NCBI GenBank assembly: GCA_023974075.1
Contig: CM043800.1
Coordinates: forward strand, 27,310,952-27,374,951
Source: Chaenocephalus aceratus
Taxonomy: Eukaryota > Chordata > Actinopteri > Perciformes > Channichthyidae
Direction of reading: 5' to 3'
Length of the DNA: 64,000 bases
The stretch's first letter is position 1. Every line of letters begins with the position of its first letter. A program made the translations under genes and the position numbers. Positions 48,586-60,500 of this stretch are shown piece by piece. Below the pieces are notes generated by a model that was given only the letters and a program-made list of their open reading frames with translations, searched no databases and was not told the DNA's origin.

Positions 48586-51500
48586 CACATATGCACAGAC
48601 CCCACTACGGCTGACATTTGCAGCTAAGTGCTGCAATGGCTTGTTATTTATGTTGAGAGGGCTGTTGATGGGGAGAGTTCAGCAGGTGGCTGCATTACAC
48701 TGTTTATCAGACTGACGCTGTGGCATTATCACTTCATGAGCCTGCCTACTCTCTTCTTCCCCTCGTACATTTGTCTTTCTGTCTCCATTTTCTGGGCATA
48801 CACCCTCCGTCTCTCCCTCCTCACTGCTCCTCGTGTAGTGAAATGCCTCCTGACTGCTCTTCCCTCTCCATTTCTTCTCCCACAGATGTGCACCAGCCAT
48901 CTGGGCACTTGTAGGCCACAACTAGGCACCAGCTTCTGTTCAAGCATTACACATTTTTTCATTTATACTATATTGCAGTGTTTACAGCAATTGATAACAT
49001 GGTTTGCTAAATAAATATAACATTCCTGTTCAGGTTTATTGTAAATTCGTAATGATCTAGAAATATGTGTTTGCCTCTCTATGCACTTCCTCTGCACCTC
49101 CTGCTGTATCTGGTGCTGGTTAGGTTTAAATTAGATGCAAGAATCATTACAGCTGAGCTCAAATACACATTTCAAACGTACTACTCTATTCATACTCGCC
49201 TCTCACTGCCCTCACTGGTCTCACATCCAGCTGTATTCTCTCTCCTCTCCTTCAGTCCCCCCTGCTGTCTCCTCTCCCATGCTCTGCTGTATTTCTGTAC
49301 AGTATAATCAGGAGCTGTAACCTCACCTGTGTTGCACGGGTTGGATTTGACTTTGCTGTTGGTCTTCTCTTGCATCGTCTGCTCGTACTCTCTCACCTCA
49401 TCCAAACTCAGCCCTGTGGGACACAAACACACGAGCCCGCACCAACACACAAAGCATCAGCACAGACAATGGAATATATTACCTTTTTAAAAGGCTTCAT
49501 AGTTAAAAAACAAACAAAACACAACTGCATAGTGCTGTTGTGTTTCGGAATGTGACCCACCGTGCCATTCGTCTATCCACGTGACGGCTTGTCTGTGTCC
49601 AACCAGAAGAATGTCCTGGATGCTCTAAAATAATACCAGGAAACAAAACACTGCCATTAAAAATGCTAAAAAGTGCTTTCAACTTAGAAGTATGCTGGTG
49701 TGTTTGAAATGCGTCATCAAGCAGAACGTGACAGGAAGTAATAACAATGCTATCTTGTAATTATGTCAACTGAATGAGATTATGGTTGGAATAAGGAGTA
49801 ACTTAGATAAGTGGAAACTTATCTTGGGTATGTTTGTTTGGTCTCCTGTTGACACAACTAAACCCAATTCCTTTAAATGCTCTTTCACTCCAGTAACAAT
49901 GTTGGAGAAAGGGCGTTGCTAGTTATGTTATTAGTACTTTTGGTTCTTCTTTTGTGATTAGTTGCTCTGCCTCGTGACTCATCAGCTCTTTTATGTGTTC
50001 CACTGTGAGAAACTCTAAAAACCTTTTCTTTGTTTGGGCTAGAAGCTCCTTATGGTTTTGTAGTGCAGGAATCTTTCCACTAAATCTGACCCGAGGTTGG
50101 GTTACTGAATGGTAGAGGATGTCATTTGAGTCTGAGAGCCTTTTTGGCAGTGGTCTTGGTAATCATACTAATGTCTATAAATTAATGTCTATATGATAAA
50201 ATGCAGCACATTGCTCATTCAAATAACAAATGACAGATCAGGATTATTCAGGATCATCATTTTACTGTAAAGACTCAAAAATGCAGAAATCAACGCTTGA
50301 ATGAAGCTAAGCATTTCATTAAATCCAATTAGTTATACATTTTGTTTTCCCAACCTTGTATTACACCTACCGTATATGGGCTTGTAACATTAATGAATCA
50401 GTAGAGGAATAAAAAGCTCTGTCTCACTTTGTGTATGAAATCTTCGGTCTTTGTCTGGAAGCCGTACACCTCGAAGCTGCACTGCACCCTCTTATAGGAG
50501 CACATGATGGGCTTGTGGTCGTCCCTCCATCCTTTCTCCAGAGGCCCTCGGCCAGTTTTACTTGACATCCAGCGACTCGGGTCCTGCACGGGGTAAACAG
50601 TGGGTCTATAAGTTACTCGCTGAGTCTGCAGAAACTTTGGCCCTGTGAAGCATCTTGGGGGGAAAGCTATGGATCTGGAGATGTGCAGTGCGAGTGTGTG
50701 TTTGTTTGAGCCTGATGTTATGTGTGTGGAGGTGCAAGCAGATTGTTTCCTCAGCTCAGCCCGTGGGATTGAAAGTGAGATGGCACACATTATGAGAGCG
50801 GTTGTGATTTTACCTCCTCACTGTCTCTTGTTTTATGAGATTGGGGTGTTTGCTTACTGTATTTGTCTGCATGCATGTGTGCTGGTCTGTATGCTTCTAT
50901 GTGCCCAGGCCTGTGAATTGGCCTTTGATCCTAAAGACTTAATGGGAGTAAAGAAATGTGAAGCCTTTGTAGAGCGACAATTTACATTTAAGAGGATAGT
51001 GAGAATTACGCTCTTTTAGTAGCAAAACCACACTAGAAAGTAAAGCAAAGTTATTGAAGGGGAAACATCACAGGTGAAAATCCACGCCTGTGTCATCCAA
51101 TACAAATATATCAAATCAAGTTTTATTTATAGAGCACATTTAAAAAACGATTTTTGGTCGAGCCAAAGTGCTGTACATGTAATAAAAACACTTTACTACA
51201 ATAAGAAGAAAATACAATAATTTACAACAGAAATATAAAAACAAAACACAGGGAAATGTCAGGTGTCGTACTCAGCTCTGACGAGAAGGCCAGAGAGAAG
51301 AAGTGTGTCTTCACTGAGGATCTAAAAACGCCTAGGGTCTCGGCCGACCTCACATGGAGGGCCAGACTGCTGCGAAGGCTCGGTCCCCTCAGGTTTTGAG
51401 CCTGGTCTTGGGCACTATCAGCAGCAGCTGGTCAGCCGACCTTAAAGCTCTGGCAGGGGTGTGGCGATGGAGGAGTTTGGCTATAAGACCGAGCCAGCCC

Positions 51501-54500
51501 ATTTAGGGCTTTGAAAACAAATAAAAGGAGTTTTAAATCAATTCGGAACCGAATTGGAAGCCAGTGCAATGAGGCCAGAATTGGGGTGATGTGGTCACGT
51601 TTTTTGTGTCCAGTCAGAAGACGCGCAGCTGCGTTCTGGACTAACTGCAGGCGTTTACATGAGGCCTGGTCCATACCCACGTACAGAGCGTTGCAGTAAT
51701 CCAGTCTCGAGGTAAGAAAGGAATTAATAACCCTTTCTAGGTCTTTAAAAGATAAAAACGACTGGGTCTTGGCTAGGGATGCTCCGATCGCCAATTTTGG
51801 GGCCGATCGCCAGAATCAGTATCGGCCGATACCGATCCGATCGAGTGGGTGGGGGCTATGGGGATCTTCCATTTAAAGTGATGTTTAAAACTCAGTTAAT
51901 GGGGCTCATTCACTGGCGCTTCCACAAACAACAACCAACATAATTATTACATTCAAATGAAGTACATTATTCAAGTTTACATTAACTTTGATAATAACCT
52001 GGGAGAAATGAGCAGAAGCGCTCTCTTTTCTTCTCTCCCCCTCTCTCTCTTTCTCCTGACAGCCTGTCATTATCTCATGAGTGACCCGACAGTGAAGAAT
52101 AAACATATTTATAACTAGTTTAGCTAATTCCAGAGGTAGATAAAATAGCTACGTGTGTTAGGTCTAACTCTTAGTGTGTGTTTCACTGGTCCATCACAGC
52201 GGGCGGAGCTGCAGGATTTCTGCTCCACACACGTTGCATACCGCTATTTTACTGTCTTTTTCGGACACCTTCATATATTGCCAGACTGGTGAAGCCATTT
52301 TGGCGAGCTTGTTTTGCCGCCCACAGAGAAAAGTGTCATGTATTTTACGTCATGTGATTGGCTCTCCCGATCGGCATTTATAGAGAGGCCGATTGATCGG
52401 AGCATCCCTAGTCTTGGCCAATATTCTTATTTAAATAAAAGCTGGTTTTGACTATGGAGCTGACCTGCTTATCGAATTTAAAAGCGCTATTGAAGGTCAG
52501 TCCAAGGTTCATAACAGTGGGGAGGATGTTTTTATTGAGAGCCCAGAATATCAACCGGAGATGCTGGAGGTTGGGGTCCAAAAAAGATTACCTCTGCTCT
52601 GTCTTGCTCTTGTTGAGGTTAAGGATGTTTTTGCTCAGCCAGGATTTGATCTCTGTCAAGCAGTCCATCAACGGCTGTAATGAGTTATTGATATTTTAAT
52701 TGAGAGGCAGATAGATCTGTACATCATCGGCGTAACAGTGGAAGGGAGACCACTGTGTTTAGTGAGAATTGAACCTAGGGGCAGTATGTACAGTAGAAAG
52801 AGTATGGGGCCTAGGATAGAGCCTTGGGGAACCCCACAGGTAAGAGGGGCTTTAGCAGAGGAGAAGGCACCTAGCTGCACTGAGAAGCTACGGTCTGTCA
52901 GGTAGGACCTGAACCATAAAGCCTGAGCCTGTGATGCCTGCGGACTGTTCAAGCCGCGACAGCAGGATGCTATGGTCCACAGTGTCGAAGGCAGCTGTCA
53001 GGTCTAACAGCACCAGGACAGCAGGGCTACCTGAGTCGGCGGCTAGGAGCAGATCATTAAAAACTCTTAAAAAGGCTGTTTCAGTGCTGTGTATAGGTTT
53101 GAAGCCAGACTGAAACTTTTCGTGAATGCCATGCGTGGTTAAGAACGACTACAGCTGGACATAGGGATGGGCCTTACATTTGCGGGGTTCGAGATTTGAA
53201 AATATATGAAATATGTGATATTGATCTTTCCGTGTAACTCCAAGAGTTTACTTAAAATGCTAAACTATTCCTTTAGTGAATTCATAGCTTTTTTGTTTGC
53301 AAAAACACACAAAACAAACATGTTTGCATCAGAACGGTGCGTACCTCTGACTCTTTGTAGTGCCTTTCAGGAATGGGATCACTCAGGATATCCAGGAAAC
53401 TCACATTCTCTGGTGGAGTTGGTGTGTCCCCAAACACCTACACCCAAACAGATGGGGGAGGTCATACAGTATAATGAGAGCAGACACACACACACATACA
53501 CACCCAATACTCTCACACGCATACAGTCACTCACTCAGAGGAGAGGGGGGTGAGAGTAGATGAGTAACAGTGTAGAAAACTGAGGTCACACACCATAACA
53601 CTCCTCACTTTATCCCACCCCGAGGCCCTTGGAGCAAATCACACTGGAGCAAACACAGGAGACAACAGAAGGAGGGGGAGATGGGAAGGAAAATAAAAAA
53701 CAAGGACGTATGAGAGATATTAGAAGAGATGGGGGGGGGGGAAGAAGAAGAGTTATGAGAGCAGAATACATTTTTCAATGAGAGAGAGAATGGATGGAAG
53801 CTAGGGAGAGAGAGTGGGCCGCACTTTAATCTGACCTTGTTTAAAATGTGTTCTCATGCCCCGCTGAAGTTGTTCATTTCACAGTTGAAAACTAACAAAT
53901 AAGGAAAACCTGCTGTTAGATAATAGCCCGCCACGCTCCTGTGGTGCTGTTGTTGGTCTGTGTCAATCCAAGGTCTTTCTCCCTTTTAGGGAATGAGGTG
54001 CATTTTCTGGATCTATTGTTTTGCTTTTTACTTTCAGCTCAGAGCATGACGCTGTCTCTGTGTTTGGCATTTGAACAGGATGTAAACGATTATCAAAATA
54101 GACTAATTGTTTTGGCTCTGAAACTAAACTGTTGGGTAGTTCAATATATATAACTAATTCCCATATTGTATAACTTGATATATGTTGTGTGTGTAGTACG
54201 TTGGGCTGCTCAATTAATCATATTTTAATCGCGATTACGATTATGGCTTGCAACGATTACGAAAACAACATAATGGAAATAAAACGATTGATTTTTTTAT
54301 TATTATTATTATTATACTTAAAGTTCAGGGTAATCAACAGTTAAAAACATACTGTTCACATTTTTTTCTCCAATAAATGGATGTTTTCAAAGTCAATGAA
54401 TAATCGCCTTTAATAATCGCAATTACAATTATTGACCCAAATAATCGAGATTATGATTTTTGCCATAATCGAGCAGCCCTAGTAGTACGTAATTTGTAAC

Positions 54501-57500
54501 GAGTGATAACAGCTGTAAAAAATAAACAATATAATTGATTTATATTTTCCTCTAAAAATATAATGGAGATATAAAAAAAGCATAAAAAGAAAACACTTTA
54601 ATACCTCATATGTGTTCTTAAGGACAGTCCTCAAGTGAATCCGTAACTTTATGAATTTGTGTTTGTTTGAACTTTAGTGCCCTGTGACAACATGACATGA
54701 AACGAGACGCACCACATTTTTCTCTAAAGCTGAACTCAAAGTGTTCTTGTTATTTATCTATTGTGTTGTTGATGGCACAGACAGAGTTGCTTTTGTTACT
54801 GAATATCTGTTTGTGTGTTCCCCTTGGTCAAAATGTAGCATGGCGTCCGTGCGCACCGCCGCTGCATGTCTGGTTAATAGATCTTCCAACACTGCATTGT
54901 GTGTTTTGCTTGTCCTCCTTGTAATTTGCACATCAATGTGATGAACATTTTCTTTGCGCTGCAGAGAAAATTGCAATTTCTCTCCTTGCGCCTTGTCTTT
55001 CTCCTCCCCCTCTTCCATAATCACTCCATCTTTCTCACCCCTCGCTCCCTCTCATACTCACATTGTCGTTATCGCCGTTGTTGTTCTCGAATCTTGTCTC
55101 AATGCGTATGCTGAACTTGGGGAGGAATGATACCTACGGGGTGACAAGAGGTAAAAAAAGGAGGAAAAAGGGGCAGAGATAGAGGTTGATGCAGGCTGCA
55201 GATTAGATCCACTGATACTAGAAAGAGATGAGCTCTGTTGCATTCATGTACAGTAAATGATGTGTGAGAATACTTACTGAGTACTCTGCAGCACCAGGGA
55301 CGTTCAATATGGAAAGGGAGAAACGGCATTAGTTACTCATACATGCATGAGCACGCAATTGGTCTCACACACATACACATGACCCCGGGGGAATACATGC
55401 AAACATAGTGATGAATATTTGATGCCACTTGGAAAATCAGCTGTTAAAAGTAAATAAGTTTTGTATAATGCATCGAGGTGAAAGTTAATTTATGTTTAAC
55501 ACAAAGTCGCTCAAACACAAACCTGTGATGGTGTACGGGTAGAAGTTCCAGGCCTTTTCCGTCACGTAGAAGAATCGCGGGGCAAATGCTCTCGCCCAGG
55601 CTGGCAGTTTACTGAATGCAAAATGGGAAGAAATAAGGGTCGCTTTTAGAGAGTGGGAAAGAGGAATAGTAGGAGAGAGAGATTATAGAGGGAGACGGAG
55701 AGAGCCTAAGTGGTTTTTGTGCCATTTATAGCCGGATTACCTGTAGGCTACTCTCACCACAGCATTCATTTTTATGACTCATTCCCAATTACTCCTGTGG
55801 TGATGAATTGTTACTGTAGCTTCCAAGGCACATGTCAAGAAAATGATTGAAGTCAAATGCACTCACTATACTCTGCGTGTGAGTGTGTCTGTGTGTGTGT
55901 GGGTTCCAGCATATCTTTACTAATGAGGACCAAATGTCCCACAAGCACAGAAAGATTAGGAAAATCCTCCACAGTGAGAACATTCCTTTACTTCTGTAAG
56001 AGTTTATTTTAGGATTACGCATTGGGTTTAGAGTGGTGATTAGTAAAAGAGTTGAGGTTACATTAGGGTAATGAGTGAGGTTAGCTTAGGGTCAAGGAAT
56101 GAATTCAGAGATAAAAGAGAATTGTGGTTGTTTTTTATGACTGAGCTTTCTCTATAATAAAAATGCATTGATTAATAGCCTGTCACGCTGAAAAAAAGCA
56201 ACGAAAGCACTTCTATCAGCACAAGAGCATGGACAGGGCCATCAAGCATAATTCCTGCAGGTAACAAAGCATAATGTTACCGTATGTCACCTTTATACAA
56301 ATACTAGCAATACTCTCTGGTAATGGCTTTTAATAATTGAGATAAGGGATAACTTATCTTGGTTGAATGGATATTTATCTGAGGGATACTATTTGAGTTT
56401 GCCTTTGTCAAAACCACACAAACATTCTTTCATTAAACGATGTCGGGGAAAGGGCGTTGGTAGTTTTGTTATTAGTACTTTTGGTTTTTCTTTCACATTT
56501 GTTATTAGTACTTTTGGTTTTTCTTTCACATTTGTTGCTTTACTTTACTGTGAAAGAAAAATAGACTAAAATATATTTTTGTATACGCCTTTCAACTTGT
56601 CTATGAATTTCTTTATTACATCTCACATTAGGCCTTGGGTTTATGGTGTTGATTAGGAAGAGTTGAGGTTACATTTGGGTGAGGAGTTAGTAAAGTTAGT
56701 TTAGGCTTAGGGAATGCATTTGGAATTAAAACATAATTATTGAAATTGGAAAAAAATCGGTCGCGCAGCCTGCCAAAAACACCCAAAAACATGGAAAACG
56801 ACCGACTAAAGCACCTAAAATGTTCGTAAATAATGTCGGCTGATAGACCGCGTGAGCCCAGTCACGTGACTGCAAATCGCATAATTGATATCGTAACAAT
56901 CGTCGTAGTCGCTCGCGACTACGACGATTGCAAAACCCCCTCAAAACCCCCTCAAAACAGGGTAAAAAAGGGGCAAAAGCCCATGAAAGGTGTCCCAGTG
57001 GGTAGGCCGGACGGCCTACAGGGAGGGGGTCTCATCCACCTCAATGTTAAATCGAACATGATTGAAACTGGACCGATTATTTGTTATGATTATTATTTTA
57101 ATTCTTAAAACGCTCTTTTGAGCCCCGCAACATATGTGAAAACTCACCAAATTTTGCAGGCGCGTCAAAAGTGCGGCAAATACGGATATTTAATTGGTCC
57201 CGGAACTTTGCGTCAAAAATTGCGTAGGCCACGCCCACTTCCGTTTTTGACGTTAACTCCCCCTATTTTAACTTTCACGTAAACGAACGAAACTCGCCAC
57301 GCATATCTAGGGTGCGGAGACGAACCAAAAAGCCTCTTGGAGGGGTAAAAAATAACGTACAGGAAGTCGGCCATTTTGAATTTGGTGTCAAAAAAACGCC
57401 ATTTTATCGCGTTTTTTGCCTATTTCTGCGTACCTACGAAATCTATCTCCTCCTAGGGACTTTTATCGTACGACTCCAAATTCGTCGGGTAGCTTCGCGA

Positions 57501-60500
57501 GACATGGGAGAGCTTAAGTTATCACGAGAATTTTTTTCTTTCGCACGGCGTAGCCGTGATTTGTCGCCAAAGTTCGCGTTCGTACGATTTTTGGCGGTCC
57601 CTCGCCATGGAACCCGATGATGTCATAACTCAAACTGACATTCTCAGAACGCCACCAAACTTCACATGACGGTTCACACCACAGCCCTGAACAGCTCTAG
57701 GTCAAATCTGATGTTACTTAATTTGGCGTTACCATGGCAACGGATCCTTCGCCATAAACAACGGTGTCGCTGTAAATCCAATGGACACGGTCCCATCGTC
57801 CCCCAATCTTCACTTTCATATCACTGGTCCATGCCTCAACAGCTCCAAGTGAAATCTGAAATCTCAACGTATGCCGTTTCCATGGAAACGGCATCCCTCG
57901 CCAAAACATCCGATGTTGTTGTAAGTCAATGGAAAATTGTCCAAACACCACCAGACTTCAGACTATCATTAATGGTCCGGCCCTCAACAGCTCTACGTGA
58001 AATCTGAAATCTCAACGTATGCCGTTTCCATGGCAACGCATCCCTCGCCGTCAAACATCATGTTGTCGTAATTCAATGGAAAATCATCCAAACACCACCA
58101 GACTTCAGACTATCATCAATGGTCCGGCCCTCAACAGCTCTACGTGAAATCGGAAATCTCAATGTATGCCGTTGCCATGGTAACGCACGCATCCCTCGCC
58201 AACAAATACGATGCTGTTGTAATTCAATGGAAAATCCTCCAAACAGCACCAGACTTTACACTATCATCAATGGTCCGACCCTCAACAGCTCTACGTGAAA
58301 TCGGAAATCTCAACGTATGCCGTTTCCATGGCAACGCATCCCTCGCCGTCAAACATCATGTTGTCGTAATTCAATGGTAAAGGTTCCAAAAACCACCAGA
58401 CTTCAGACTATCATCAATGGTCCGGCCCTCAACAGCCCTACGTGAAATCGGAAATCTCAATGTATGCCGTTTCCATGGCAACGCATCCCCCGCCAAAAAA
58501 TCCCATGTTGTTGTAAGTCAATGGAAAATCGTCCAAACACCACCAGACTTCATATGATGGCTAATGGTCCGGCCCTCAACAGCTCTATGTCAATTATGGG
58601 ATGTCATCATTTGGCGTTGCCATGGTAACGCATCCCTCGCCGTCAAACATCATGTTGTCATAATTCAATGGAAAATCATCCAAACACCACCAGACTTCAG
58701 ACTATCATCAATGGTCCGGCCCTCAAGAGCTCTACGTGAAATCTGAAATCTCAATGTATGCCGTTTCCATGGCAACGCATCCCCCCCCAAAAAAATCCCA
58801 TGTTGTTGTAAGTCAATGGAAAATCATCCAAACAGCACCAGACTTCAGACTATCATTAATGGTCCGGCCCTCAACAGCTCTACGTGGAATCGGAAATCTC
58901 AATGTATGCCGTTTCCATGGCAACGCTTCCCTCGCCATAAACGACGGTGTCGCTGTAAATCCAATGGACACGGTCCCATCGTCCCCCAATCTTCACTTTT
59001 ATATCACCAGTCCATGCCTCAACAGCTCCAAGTGAAATCTGAAATCTCATCGAATGCCGTTTCCATGGAAACGCATCCCTCGCCATAAAACACGGTGTTG
59101 TCCTAATTCAATGGAAAATGTTCCAAACGGCACCAGACTTCATATGATGGCTGATGGTCCATGCCTCAACAGCTCCAAGTTAAATCTGAAATCTCACTGT
59201 ATGCCGTTTCCATGGCAACGCCTCCCTCGCCGTGAAACACGGTGTTTTCCTAATGCAATGGAAAAGGTTCCAAACGGCACCAGATTTCAGATGATGACTA
59301 ATGGTCCGGCCCTCAACAGCTCTACGCCAATTATGGGATGTCATCATATGCCGTTTCCATGGCAACGCGTCCCTCGCCATGAAACACGGTGTTGTCCTAA
59401 TTCAATGGAAAATGGTCCAAACACCACCAGACTTCATATGATGGCTCCTAGTCCGGCCCTCAACAGCTCTACGTGAAATCTGAAATCTCAACGTATGCCG
59501 TTGCCATGGTAACGCATCCCTCGCCATCAAACATAATTCAATGGAAAATGGTCCAAACTGCGCCAGACTTCAGACTATCATTAATGGTCCGGCCCTCATC
59601 AGCTCTACGCCAATTATGGCTAAATATATTGGCAGAGTCCTCGAGACACCTAGACACACACGTCGACGTGCGGACAACAGCCTGCGGAACGTCGAAGACC
59701 CGCTCAACGCTGCTTGCAGCTTTAATTAGGGTCTGAGACCTAGGTCGGCGAAGACCCTATTGAAATTGGAAAAAAATGGACAGGGCTCGCAATGGACACG
59801 GTCCCATCGTCCCCCAATCTTCACTTTTATATCACTGGTCCATGCCTCAACAGCTCCAACTGAAATCTGAAATCTCAACGTATGCCGTTTCCATGGAAAC
59901 GGCATCCCTCGCCAAAAAATCCGATGTTGTTGTAAGTCAATGGAAAATCTTCCAAACAGCACCAGACTTTACACTATCATCAATGGTCCGGCCCTCAACA
60001 GCTCTACGTGAAATCTGAAATCTCAACGTATGCCGTTTCCATGGCAACGCATCCCTCGCCGTCAAACATCATGTCGTCGTAATTCAATGGAAAAGGTTCC
60101 AAACGGAACCAGACTTCAGACTATCATTAATGGTCCAGCCCTCAACAGCCCTACGTGAAATTTGAAATCTCAACGTATGCCGTTTCCATGGAAACGCATC
60201 CCTCGCCAAAAAATCCGATGTTGTTGTAAGTCAATGGAAAATCGTCCAAACAGCACCAGACTTCATATGATGGCTAATGGTCCGGCCCTCAACAGCTCTA
60301 TGTCAATTCTGGGATGTCATCATTTGGCGTTGCCATGGTAACGCATCCCTCGCCGTCAAACATCATGTTGTCGTAATTCAATGGAAAATCATCCAAACAC
60401 CACCACACTTCAGACTATCATTAATGGTCCGGCCCTCAAGAGCTCTACGTGAAATCTGAAATGTCAATGTATGCCGTTTCCATGGCAATGCATCCCCCCC

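Larger units (their letters stand above)
47847..49326 (-). other. pitpnc1 last intron
   Basis: Holds (AG)n, a CTCF-like motif and a long (AC)n array, described separately. No extra exon recognised. Confidence 0.8.
56739..59727 (+). repeat. Repeat element A with 147-bp internal array
   Basis: Begins ATTGAAATTGGAAAAAAAT and ends TGCTTGCAGCTTTAATT. It contains a 16-bp-arm hairpin, about 700 bp of unique sequence, then 13 tandem units. No protein domain recognised. Likely a non-autonomous mobile element of unknown class. Confidence 0.75.
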
